From Rhyzopertha dominica (taxonomy: Eukaryota > Arthropoda > Insecta > Coleoptera > Bostrichidae), in the NCBI GenBank assembly GCA_025024175.1, contig QCXZ01000041.1, positions 23,865,786 to 23,929,785 of the forward strand: a stretch of DNA of 64,000 nt, read 5' to 3'. The translations under genes and the position numbers were made by a program. This document shows positions 11,107 to 22,449 of this stretch, piece by piece. Under the pieces are notes generated by a model that had not been told where the DNA came from, made no database searches, and saw nothing but the letters and a program-made list of their open reading frames with translations. Numbering within the stretch: the first letter of the stretch is position 1; the number at the start of each line of letters is the position of its first letter.

Positions 11107-12117
11107 GACATCATGCTTATTATCTCACGTAACTGATTCCTATCTGAAGATATGTCCAGTCCTGGCGACTGCACCAAACTGGCGTCAAGTATAATCGATG
11201 AACAACACCATTTGATAAGATGTGCGTTGTAAACAATAACATATCATCGATGTAGTGTTGTTGATAAGGCATGGCTTGCTAAAACATTGCGCTGCGTAAA
11301 CTTTCCATCTCATGGTACAGGTGCATATACATAGCAAACGTGTATTAGAGCACATGTGGCATTGTTGGACACAATAAAACAAGGGAAAAGGCAAATTTTT
11401 AAGGCATGCAGTGTGGTTAAGTAGTTAATGGTTGTCATTTGCAGCATTAACCTACAGCGAATTTTCGAGAAAAAAAACCGCTGTTTGCTAATTATTTATC
11501 ACGATACAAAGTTATCTATCTGACGCATGACGTTTCGACTACACCTGTAATTTTGGTTAAAGAACAGGACCTCGAAGGAATGTCTGATACAAGATCAAAC
11601 AAAATTTTTAAAGTAAATAAACAAATCACCAGTGAAGTGAAACGTCATAAAAACAATGCCCCGACTTGATGAAATTCACCTACTAGTATTACATATACAC
11701 TAAACTACTAAACTATGAAATTGCCTTCAAAACATCACCCAGATCATAGTTTCCGTTATCCCTATTAGTTATTAGTTTTTTTAAAAGAAATTCCTATACC
11801 TTTTTTCATAGACTTACGGAATACCTAATATTGTTCTCTTTGTATTTTTTTGTCAAAGGAAATCGTATGTCTAGTTCAGTAGCTGATTTATGCACAGGCG
11901 CTTGAGGCCTCCCGATTGAAGGTACCCCTTAATTTCAGGTCTTAAAGAAAAGAGAAATGAAAAACGAAATTGTTTTGTAAATATTAAAATTGCGGTGCAT
12001 AATGTTTCCAACTGCCTATGTTGTGTTTCTTGGTTTACTATCACAGACGGTTTCTAAGAACATTTTAAAATACATAATTGAAAGTCGTTTATAATGTTAT
12101 TGTTTACATTTAAACCT
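11107..12117. other. Spacer with a small inverted GAAACGTCAT pair
   Basis: No gene is seen. ATGACGTTTCGACT (11527-11540) and AGTGAAACGTCAT (11636-11648) are inverted. They resemble the GAAACGTC end of the hammerhead-like repeats but lack a CTGANGA box. Confidence 0.4.
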
Positions 12118-12210
12118 ATGTCGTAGTTCGCAAGCCACCGCTAGATGACCCATTACCGATTATTGCAAATTGAGTTCCAAAATTCGGGGTAAGACGTGTC
12201 CACGTCAAAT
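12118..12210 (+). repeat. Dispersed repeat with GACGTGTCCACGTC palindrome, copy 1
   Basis: Shares GCCACCGCTAGATG, a CGGGGT-type block and AAGACGTGTCCACGTCAAA with copies at 34810-34918 (minus strand) and 51876-51970 (plus strand). The 3' block is nearly self-complementary (GACGTG-TC-CACGTC). Family unknown. Confidence 0.75.
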
Positions 12211-14490
12211 GTGTCAAATGAGGAGCCCGCTTGGAAGTTGTTAACAACTTCGTTAGTACGTGGCAATTAGGTTTGGTCTTGATAAGTAGAGAGTGTTGGC
12301 AAAATGAATTTAGTTTTAAATTATACCATTATAAATTCTAGTTCATGATGAATACTTAGTTGCGCTTGGAGCCTTACAAAGGCTAAATCGGGCACTGTTT
12401 AGTTAGATATGAACTTTCAGTTATGGAAAATTTATGTTTGTTGTATCCTAGTAGCACGTAACGCGTATTTTTTTGTCTAACCTAACTTAATATTTGGACA
12501 TTTGCTGCAAGAATAAGTAATTTTGTAAGCACCTTATATAAGTTATTATATGTACTATCAACAACTAAAATACCATGCTTTCTAAGTACCCGCTTTAATT
12601 GCAGTGACTTTTCATCTGAAAATCGTTAAGCAATAACAAATAACGTTGTTGTAAGACCATTCCTTTGTATGGAGGGGGGTGAGATGTGGCGTATAAATAT
12701 ATGTCCCTATGTGTTAGTTTTCTTAAAGCCCTGCTTTATTGGCATATTGGGATATCCAAAATCTAGCATTGCTTTCTAAACTCCATTGTATATTTTATAT
12801 CAGCAGATTGACTATTCTAATGACTTATAAACCTATACAGTGAGGCCAAATAAGAAAAGCATTATCTACATGCCTATACCAACATTCAGGTTCAAACTAA
12901 GTTTGCCATAAACAAATTGGCCCCTACAGGGCAGCATGATTGATACTTTGCCTAAATAGTTTGGATTTGATAATATGAATCGTTTCTTCTATGCCTATGG
13001 GTACTTTAAATTAAAAAAAATATATAGAAACCAGGTTAAAATATCCGTTTTAACAGCCCCTGTATTCTAAATAATGGCATTTTGAAAAAAGAGGTGTAGG
13101 GTTCTTCATAATTTACTTTTCTACCTGCCTGGAATTCAATTTTGCGAAAGATGCAAAATCATTTTGATATAAAGTGACAATGGCAGTTAGGAAAATACAC
13201 AGATTGTTGTGTCCAAATTGATTCTGCTAATATGCATCGGTTATTAATTAGTTAAACAATACTTTTGGCATGCGTAACCATCACATCTGGTGTTGCATTC
13301 TAAATAACTTGATTCGGAAAACAACCGGTTCAGATTACAGCTGCAACGGGGCAACGTCGCGCCGTAAAAGGTATTCTCAATTGAATTGCGGCATATCGTG
13401 AATATGAGCACGGTTTATTACACTGTTAAAACAAGAAGCAGTGCGCGTTATTCACAATCCAGCAAGTGGAAATTTCCGTTCCTACTTTCGCGTTACAAAA
13501 CGTCGCTATAGGCAGGACCGTAATAGAAATCGATGTGTTGCATATGTAGTTTAATTAATATGATAAACATGCAACATTAAAGATGCAATGTTACTTACAA
13601 GTAGCAATAATACCTCGAATATTCATACAGTTTTATTTTTACGTACCGGAAGGATTAAGTTTTTATCGATGTTCTTTCTGCAGGTACTTCTATACAGTAA
13701 GTTACAGATGTCAGAACCATTAAAATTGAATCGGGCATGTTATTAAATCAGTATTGCATTGCATGCGTAACCTTATGTGTAATTTATTCCACCTGATCGT
13801 AGAAATTCGAAATTAAAATGAAATGCAAATTGGTGAAATTCATTCAAAGTAAAAAGCCGTGCACCAATGAACAAGTTTTTGACCTTTTTCACTGACTACC
13901 GCGTTCCTGGTTTTCCATTCTGATATGTACACGAGAAAGCAAATCATTAACTTTCCTATCTTTAGCAGTCGTTTCCTCACATCCTACACTACTAAGCTGC
14001 CCACGTTGTAGTAAAGGAAACATTCCAAAATACGCCCCTGCACTGCACGCATGCTAAAACGGACCGGCGTTGCCGGTAATATAATATGTTATTGAAGTAA
14101 ATTCTGAGTATACATTTTAGCGATTTTAATTTCCTGTACTCATTATTTTTTACATCAAAAATAGAATTTTCGTGTATTTATTCACGAAATATGTAAGAGC
14201 ACGTATCGCATGGTTGGCCTAGTTCCCACATGTTTATTATAATATCATCACTTAAGCAGAACATTTTCAACTCCTGCACTTGATGGTTCAGTGGTTCATA
14301 ATAATAGTCACACCAGACAAGAATTTAACAAAAAAATGCTGACTAAATATCAGTTAGTGAGCAAAGTGAGAGATTTTTTTTAATTGTATTGTATAATATT
14401 AAGGGATTTAAAATAATAGGTAGGTAAATGCAGAAATATATAAATACCACTTGCTAATATTACAGAAAATAATTGATTGAATGATTAATT
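12211..14490. other. Spacer, no supported gene or complete repeat
   Basis: AT-rich with scattered stops in all frames. A slightly CpG-richer patch lies near 13335-13520 with no recognisable motif. Confidence 0.5.
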
Positions 14491-14499
14491 GCNCTAGCG

Positions 14500-15365
14500 T
14501 ACGGTAGGGATTTCTGCCGCTCCCGGATCTACCGCCTGGCCGCCCATCTACGGGTTGGAATAGTGACACGCTTGTGGCCCCATATGTAGCGCAAGAGCAC
14601 CCAACCAGTGAATGATTTTCATAGATGTTTCTACGTTTGATGCTTGCTTAGCTGGGCTGCATTATTCTTCCTCGTATGAGCTATGTGTAGATTTAGGACC
14701 CGTTCATGCATTGCTTAGACTGCTCTTGCCTGATGGTGTCAACGCTACTTCTTTGGATGGTTTCGTATGTGTTTATTTCGTTCACTTGCTATGGGCAGGT
14801 AATGGTGCTCTGTGGGATATTTCTGATCTGTGTGCATTAGTTATTGTTTTTTTATTTAAGGTTCTTCCGACTTTCTGTGGCTGGGCTTGTTTCAATATCT
14901 TCCTGNATTCTATACAATACTATAGCGCTGTCGTAGTGATTTCTTACTTCTTCTCGAAGTCTGTAGATAATTAATTTTTTCCTCAATATTCTACGCCATT
15001 TCAGTGCTTTCGTACGGTTGGAATGTTATTGTGTCCCCTCATTCCTTGTGGACTACTATTTTTGTGTTGTTGCCGCTACAATTTCTTTCCCTCTCCATTC
15101 CGTCGTGATCAAGATCGTTTAGGAGTGCCAAGACTATATGTAGGCCGTTTCTATTGAAATGTATTTCGCTCGTAGTTCTTGAAGAGTTTCTTCCTTTATA
15201 ATGTTTCAATTTACTTTTAAGATTTCTCTACCGATGTATTTCGGAGTATTTTGTGTCAAGGCTTCGTCTAGTCTGGGTAAAGGCGATTTATACCAGCTTC
15301 TACCTTCCTTGGCTTTATGGCATAGATTTGCTATTAAAATTTGCCTTAGCTTTGATGTGTTTATT
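14500..15365 (-). other. Degenerate coding-like block, unidentified
   Basis: Read on the minus strand from about 15340 to 14880, one frame stays mostly open and translates to hydrophilic protein-like text (for example LCHKAKEGRSWYKSPLPRLD near 15335-15275 and WRRILRKKLIIYRLREEVR near 15000-14940), with about eight stops. Base composition is less AT-biased than in the flanks. It could be part of a retroelement gag or ORF2 tail, but no diagnostic motif was found. The plus-strand 14612-14974 ORF (120 codons) is more likely the antisense shadow of this block. Confidence 0.3.
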
Positions 15366-15657
15366 TTTATAATGCTGATTTTGATTACACAGGAAAAAAC
15401 TATTGCTAATCATGTGTATGTAACATGTGTAATACTTATATGTTAGTCAAAAATTTTGTTAGTTACTGTTTTATCTTGCATTGGTTTATTGTGTTATTCA
15501 CTACATCCGGTGCCTCTCAGGTTATGTTCGTATCGTATATAGTGTTGTGTTTTATTTTATATTTCATATAAATAACAATGTAAGGTTGTGAGCGCATCTT
15601 TATTGCGTGCATTGACTATGACGGGCGGCAAAGCAAACTTCATCATGATAATGTAAG

Positions 15658-15710
15658 TATCTGCAGTTGGTTGCGGTGCAGACAGAACAGCATAGATATG
15701 CATTTCAACA
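15658..15710 (-). repeat. Fragment of the 42.8/60.5 kb repeat family
   Basis: CTGCAGTTGGTTGCGGTGC and the following bases match the reverse complement of the 3' ends of 42763-42960 and 60496-60686. Only the last ~50 bp of the unit is present. Confidence 0.7.
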
Positions 15711-15769
15711 TGATAATATTATAGAAATGAAAAAAAAATCGTTTTCGCGTAACAACTGAACTATAATAC

Positions 15770-16179
15770 TGTTACTGTTACGTTCTACGGGTTCGACGAA
15801 ATATATATTTCTAACTTAACTTCCTTTATTTAAATATCAGTACTAAAATACACTAAATTAAAACACAACTAGTTGAAAACACCACCATTATAAAACTACT
15901 AACTCAGTAAACCATTACTCAGAACACTACAATGCACTTACTAGCATTTAAAACATTTTAATACACCTAGTTCGCTTTTGTTCCCTTGCTTCACCGCTTT
16001 TGAAGCCCGCGTACTCTTCGTTGAGCTTAAATGCACTCCTGTGGAAAGTGCTCGATGTTTCCACAGTCTTCTCGCTGTCTAGCATAGCAGTTCCGAGAAC
16101 ACAAAAGAACATGACACAAGACAATTAAGCGAACATGTAGTTCTGGTTCCCTAATCCGCAAGCTTTACACATCGTAACA
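15770..16179 (+). mobile_element. Solo LTR (copy 1), 4-bp duplication ATAC
   Basis: The segment begins TGTTACTGTTACG and ends TCGTAACA, so its termini are short inverted repeats of TG...CA type. It is flanked by ATAC on both sides (15766-15769 and 16180-16183). A diverged relative lies at 39740-40142. Shared internal blocks include CAGTACTRAAATACACTAAA, AACTAGTT-like and GTTCGCTTTT. Four-bp duplications are usual for Gypsy-type elements, so a solo LTR left by recombination is the best reading. The owner element is not identified. Confidence 0.75.
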
Positions 16180-16183
16180 ATAC

Positions 16184-18240
16184 CTACGTAAATACTCGAT
16201 AAAGTTGACTATAAATTAAAATAAAATTCCTTAAAAATAAAAACAAAATGGAATTAACGGTTTTTCTTAAATGTTTTACAGTTTGATCGTTGCGTAGGCA
16301 GATCGATTGAATTTTGAGTCGTATATTGTTGTTTATAATAATATCGTTGCGATGTGAAAATGTAAAAAAACTTACGCCCATCTCTATAAGGCAATACGCG
16401 CGCGATGAATACAATATGGTACTAACTAACATCTTTTGAAATTTTAAACTGATATTTACTCTTAAAATCTCGCCGTAATGTTTGTTTTTAATGAAGTTAC
16501 CAGAAGAAGTGTAAAATCCGCTACAATGTCTTTAAGAGTTATTATTCCAGGTAAGGTATTACTACAGCTTATTCATATTACCACCTACTTCACTATCAGC
16601 ATTGTTCATTGTCGAAATGTTGTCGCCTACATAAAATCTACGTTCATGTACATTCATCTACAATCCTGCTGCAGTCGTTGATACCTGGCCGATGCCAATC
16701 TGTTGGGAAGAGACGGAGGACGATGCGCAGTCTCGTATGCGCGAACCTTAATTTTGTTAAGAGTTGTATAGCTGTTGATGACTCAACTGCGGCATTACCT
16801 TGAAATTGCATAACTTTTCCAAATTTTCTATTTGCAGTAACTTTTTGAAATTAAAAAATATATAAATTTAAAGCTTTGACCAGCTCAGAAATTACTTACA
16901 GCGTTATCGAAGGGCAGTTTTCTGGTGGTCATTCAACCTGATCGTAACTTGGTACATTTCATTTAGATTTGAATTGGGAGCACCCTGTCGATCTGAGCAT
17001 TTAATGCAGCCCCAATTTCAGCGAACTAAGCATTTTCATGTAAATTCAGCCCATATAGGAATATAGATGTAGATATGGCAACAATCCGCGAGAACTATCA
17101 AACAGCCGAGCCGGTTCAACTCGGAACGGAACCAGTGGAAATTTCCACTCACTGTCTCCGACTATAATAAGCCGATAGCCGGCCTGCCTTCAACGACCAA
17201 CAGTCGACCAAGCTGAATCGCATACCACGTTGTTACGTAAAAGCCTTACGCCTCGCCTGGTCAACCTGCTGGCGTTAAAAATTCTTTAGAAACGTGCATA
17301 CGTGGCTGCGGTCAGATTGTATGCTTTTCAGGGTTACTTTTATTGGGGCGACCTTGGTTTTGGTATTGAAGCAAAAAATCGAATGAAGCGCACTGGGTTT
17401 GTCCTGCAGGAAGTAAACTGACCTATCTGCCTATTTAATTTGGTTTAGAGCTGGAGCAACGTCGAATCAGGAATCGGAAAAGTTAAGCATACAAATTCTC
17501 TCGTGTAAATAATTTATCAGGTAGTTGGGTAAGCAATTCCGAATTATAGAGAATTGCCTAAATCAATAAATTTCTAAGAAGCATGGATGTGGTACCTGTC
17601 GCGCAATTCAGCTGTTCATAACGATTAGAACTACCTAGTTGATTAATAGAAACACATACGAAATCGCCGAGCAACATTTATATTCTATCAACTTGGATCA
17701 GCAGGAAACAATCCTGCAAGATTAATGAGATAGGGATCCTGCAGCTTATCTCGTATCTCCACACGAACCGATAACTGTATCAACTTAAATTTCAACTTCA
17801 ACAGCGAAGCAATTTCATTATTGCCGTACTATAATTTACGAGCCATGGAACTTCACAGGCGAAACATCTACTGTCGGAAATGTAGCCTTAAATTAAGTCA
17901 ATATTTTCAAATGAAGAAAAATGTCGTCAAAAATAATGCTTACGGTTATAAAGTTGGGTGGCGTCACTCCTCTTATGTATATAATTCGACTATAGTGTTT
18001 TGTGGATTATTGTCAAGCATTATAATCAGTTACTATAAGTTTAAAATAAAATCAACATTCAGACAAGCCTAGTCATTTATAAAACGCCAATAACGTTCGT
18101 CAACCGTAAGCATTTAGGAGTTACAGGTATGAAATGTTTTATTTTCGACATTTATTAAATATAAATACCATAATAAACAATGCAGAGCAAATCATGCTAG
18201 AGACTTTTCATATGGCAAACCCTAGACAAAACATAATAAA
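16184..18240. other. Spacer with a GC-richer island, no supported gene
   Basis: About 17100-17350 is less AT-rich and contains ACTATAATAAGCC (a TATA-like box) followed by a GCCGATAGCCGGCCTG block. This could be an LTR or promoter remnant upstream of the Gypsy pieces at 18.25 kb, but no LTR boundary is visible. Confidence 0.35.
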
Positions 18241-18244
18241 AAAA

Positions 18245-19030
18245 TGACAACCTTCCATTTGTAATGCCCGAAGGACATTGCGTACTCCTACAAATGCCAT
18301 TTGGTTTGACAAAGGCACCCGTTGCTTTTAAAATGTAAATTTATTGCGATGCCTCCAAAGTTAAAAAGAAAACATCCTTATGAGGATGTTCTCAATATTA
18401 GAATGTTTTCTTTTTAACCTTGAAGGCATTGTAATTACATACAGGTAACCATATCTACTGTTAAAACAAATTACACGACCACATGCTTTGCGGTATATAT
18501 ACGACTCAATTATTACTTCATCCACGTTTAAGAACTTAAAAGGGCTGTTTACACTTTGACCTAACATTTATGTCAAGCATAGTAAAGGAAAGTAAACTTT
18601 TGTTGTTACGTTCGCCCACACAAAAATAACTAATTCTATTAGATCGGGCGATCCAGCTGGTGCATTAACAAGACCCCTAGGCTTGATCCTTTGGGTAATT
18701 ATGAAGTTATGAAGAGGAACTCCATCATATTGTAGCTACATACATTTGCCCAAGAGCGGCAAATTGTTTTTTAAAGCGCTCATCGACAAAACAGCAGCGT
18801 GTTTTTGACTTCTTTATATTTAGATGATGTATGTATTTTATATATTTTAAAAGGATTAGGAGTATCACAGGTTAGAATGTTGTTGAAAAACTGAAGCACT
18901 CTTATTAGACAAACAAATTGATTGTTCCTAAAATGGCTTAATTTTTTAAAGAACGAATTTATTCAAGCTTTTAAGCTTTAAAGGGTTACTCATTTAGCCA
19001 TCTTTACACTTTACTATTACACCCACATGC
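18245..19030 (+). pseudogene. Gypsy-type reverse transcriptase fragments
   Basis: Near 18265-18345 the plus strand reads EGHCVLLQMPFGLTKAPVAF, the conserved PFGL..AP.xF motif of Gypsy RTs. After a ~430-bp interruption that includes a hairpin (18349-18429), the frame resumes near 18740 with LYLDDVCIL (catalytic YxDD type) at about 18816-18845 and FLKNEFIQAF near 18935-18970, which matches the region just after the catalytic box. Stops and frameshifts are frequent. The pieces are in the right order and orientation for one dead copy with an insertion. No LTRs could be delimited. Confidence 0.7.
18349..18429. repeat. 27-bp inverted repeat hairpin in the Gypsy fragment
   Basis: 18349-18375 pairs with 18403-18429 at 25 of 27 positions. 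The loop holds a further ACATCC/GGATGT pairing. It sits where the RT reading frame is interrupted. Confidence 0.9.
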
Positions 19031-19106
19031 GAAGGTAAATAGAATCGACTGGCCTAAAATATCCCACTTCTGAAACCTTTCAACTCTATTCTTAGCTAAC
19101 CCTGTT

Positions 19107-19404
19107 TCGTAGTGGCACGAAAATCATCGACCGGTTTACGGGAAAGGTCAAAGAAATCTACGTACTTCCGAAAGCGCTCGGTTGTTGAGGGGTGAGGGGG
19201 TAAGCACAGTTGGTAGACACTCGGATCGATGATTACGCTTCCGTACGTGGAGGGGGACTCAGCAGACAACCTTCGAAGGTCTTTCTGACCTGCGTTTACG
19301 ATCATGTCTAGCGCACGCCGAGTTGTTACGCAATGTAAGCGCCATCTGGGTCGTAGTTTAATGGGTCTGTCGTATACGTCACTATTTTGATTACAGGGGC
19401 ACAT
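19107..19404 (-). CDS. Unidentified 102-codon ORF, possible exon
   Basis: From ATG at 19404 to a stop at 19096-19098, the minus strand encodes 102 residues with mixed codon use and roughly half G/C at third positions, against a much more AT-rich background. The protein has RLSAESPSTYGSVIIDPSVY in the middle and FFDLSRKPVDDFRATTKQG at the end. It has no signal peptide or membrane segment. I do not recognise the family. It may be an exon of a host gene, part of a domesticated or decayed transposon gene, or chance. Of all ORFs here that are not obviously transposon-derived it has the most protein-like composition. No clear splice sites decide its limits. Confidence 0.35.
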
Positions 19405-19990
19405 AAATATGGGAATAGAATGGACGTGTTAAATAAAAAGAATAATGAAATCAATATTCTGGGAATAATTAATAACAGAAGTACTAGAACTTAAAACAGT
19501 CACCTAAAGTATGACTTTTAAACCACATTTAGATTCTAGACAAGCAAACTCATAAGAGGCCTTATAAGTAGTGGAAGCAGTAATCATATGTTTTAACGGA
19601 GCAATCATTACTTATAATCACAAATAACATACAGGTTTGTAAGAAAAGGTGGGCGGCCTGCAAAGATAGANTTTTTAAGCATAACAGGAGCAATGACAAG
19701 CAAACAGAAAACACCATATACTTAGTGCGGTTGCAGACAGAATACCTATGGTGTATAACCTAGGAAAACCTCTATAAACGAAATAACAACGGGAAAGAAA
19801 TGCTGCTGAATTGAGTAGACACATTTATTACCGATGAATTCAAAATTTTACGAGGCGTAGGCGCGACCCATTCCGACAAAACATTTTGTGTTCGGTTATG
19901 GGACAAGCGTCGATGTTTCAAGCAGAAACCTTCGTGGTAAAATTTTCATTCAGATGCTTGTGGTTAGGGCTACACTGTTTTCAAAAAAAT
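19405..19990. other. Spacer, no supported gene
   Basis: A short open stretch near 19840-19960 reads as protein-like (SDKTFCVRLWDKRRCF), but it is too short to identify. Confidence 0.4.
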
Positions 19991-22440
19991 ATATAAACCG
20001 CGGTTTATAACCGATTACCGGTTTCAACCGGTTAACCGATTCGCAAGTGAACTGGTTTGGATTTTTAATTCAAACCGGTTCATACCGCTTATAAACAGGT
20101 TCAGATTGGTCATAAACAGGTTCGACCAGTTACAAACCCGTCCAGATCGGTTTTACACAGGTTTTAAACCGGCTGTTTATAAGACCGGTTTAAACTGGTA
20201 AATTCTGACAGTTTAAGGCTAGGTTAAAGGGACAGCCGTACTCAATTTTAGGATGTTGACCATAAAGCTGTCAGCCCGGTCGGCCTGGGGCGTTTATTGC
20301 GCTGCTGGTTATGCTGATGCCACAACAAAGAGTATTTTTGATTTACAACATTTTGTGGGTCTATCTGATGCCTGTCGTTTCAAAGATATTTACTTATTAC
20401 TGAGAATCGGATGTTCGCTTTTCACAGACATATCAGTGACTTTACTCATAAAGTTTTAAACAAACGGTTTTTTTTTATTTCAATATTGCTTTCAAATTTA
20501 TTATATATAATTTATATAATTATTAAAAATTATTAAAAATGTCAACACCTCATGAAAAAAATATTTTTTTAATAATAGAAAATATAATAAACGTTCAAGA
20601 AAAAATACATATATTTACCAAACATCAAAAGTATATAGTTAATGTTCACAATCTATACATAAAATTATCTTTACAGCAAAATTATAAATGTGTGTATTAA
20701 AAAAATATGAACAAACATCAACTAGTTCTGGTAAAAGAGAACGGAAATAAAATCTTTAAAGTTTTGGAAGCATTTTTTCACTCCAAAAATGATCTTTTTT
20801 CACTATATATAACAATAAACTACTAAACGGATTTTTAGAAAAATTTTTACTTGATGGTGTTTGATAAGAGAACCAATATTTCCCCTGTTTCTTTTTTTTT
20901 TGAAGACAAAGTTCTTCCATTACCTTTTCGTCTTGCCATCTTTACTAATTTTCTTTCAGATAACGTAACACTAAAGTCACACAGTCACACAAAATCTCAA
21001 ACAGCATAAATAGTAGGTTTGAAAAATTCTGAGGCTTTATATTAGTGAAACCCCTCTTTCATTCTATGGGGGCGGTTGCCATGAGTCAGTGGAAAAAGTT
21101 TTCAGGTTTAGAGGTACAAACAGTTTCATGCAGATTGTCTTCAATAATACATATTCTGGTCCCAAAAACCGATTATACTTACCTTTCGCAAAACTGATGT
21201 TTAGTTGGAATTCCGGATTAGAAATTACAGCAACTCAGACTTTCAGTCGTATTGAAGCGATCATCAACCCTTTACCTGCCAATATACAGTTTCGTCATAT
21301 TTATTTTGGTCCTAGGTGGTTTTGCAAAATTGATTAAAATTGTTTACGTTACCAGTTACCAGGAAACTGGTGTCCAATTTATCCGACAGTCAGGTGCCTG
21401 ACAAAACTGTATATTTGCTACCTCGACATGGAAATATATTCTTTAATTTATGAATAAAAGTGTTCCTGACAAATCCGCAAAGGCGGATAGCACATAAGAT
21501 ATAAGAAAAACACTTTGGCAAATTGATTTTTAATAGTTATCATCAAATTATGTTAACTTATTCATATATAGTTCATATATGCATAGCGCAATTAGTGTCG
21601 TATTGATTTTAATTGACTTTGTAAATATGAACTTTTGGGACTACACGCCCTGTATGCTTTCTATGTGTCCCAACGACATAAAGTTGCAGAGCAGAACTTA
21701 ACTCCTTATCTAAATAACTTTCGGCATGAACAAATAACAGTGCATAAATATAAAAGCAGTAGTTCGAAGAATCGTTTCGTCATCCCCAGTACCTGCGTTT
21801 TTCTACCATCCATACCTGAGGTTACCCTCCCGCCATAAACTGCAATGGCTGTTTACTCAAGTGCCGTCAATTGGTATGTTGTAAATCAACACTGGGTCGG
21901 GGCCGAAAAGTTTAGCAAAAGTATTGAACAGATATTTTCATTATTAGTAACGCTATCAAAAAACTAAAAACAACATCATACTCAGAAGACAAAAATCTAT
22001 CATTCGGCCGAAAAAAATTTTTCAAATAAGTCATTTTTACGTTTTTGAGCATTTCGCGTTCTTAAACAAATCGTAATTATTTTTGCCGTAAGTTTTTAAA
22101 ATTTTTGATTCGGCCATTTTGTAGATAATAATTGTCAGATTACACTGGTTTTTGAATAAAATTAATATCTCTTCAAATAACTTAGTTATTTATTCAATAC
22201 TTTACAATGGAAACCCCATAAGAGAAATTCCTTTAACCTAGCCTTAAGTACAATGTTCACTGCAGGGCTTGGGGACTACAGCCTACAGCAAGTACCGCGA
22301 TCGTGTGCTATACGACACTGCCTGAAACTGAAACTGAATCATAAACTGGACCGGAAAATATAGGAAACCGAAGCGGAAACAAAAGCGAAACTGGTCCGAA
22401 AACCGAACTTCGGTTAACCGGTTAGTGTTAGATAATTTAC
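19960..22440. mobile_element. Candidate 2.4-kb element with AACCGG subterminal repeats
   Basis: The left AACCGG array (19994-20200) ends with AAGGCTAGGTTAAAGG at 20215-20230. Its exact reverse complement is at 22230-22245, followed by an inverted AACCG-rich patch ending near 22425. This symmetry suggests two subterminal arms of one DNA transposon. The interior has no recognisable transposase. The largest ORF (21089-21337, 82 codons) is unidentified, and no target-site duplication could be fixed. Confidence 0.4.
19994..20200 (+). repeat. Degenerate ~21-bp AACCGG-rich tandem array
   Basis: Variants of ATAAACAGGTTC / ACCGGTTTAAAC recur about every 20-21 bp, with self-complementary cores such as AACCGGTT. 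A related but less regular AACCG-rich patch lies in opposite orientation at about 22360-22425. Confidence 0.75.
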
Positions 22441-22449
22441 GTAAACAGT

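Noticed and set aside
11527..11648. Inverted GAAACGTCAT pair as a fourth hammerhead family
   Set aside because: No CTGANGA box or stem II could be placed.
14612..14974. 120-codon plus-strand ORF
   Set aside because: It contains an ambiguous base and lies antisense to a more protein-like minus-strand frame.
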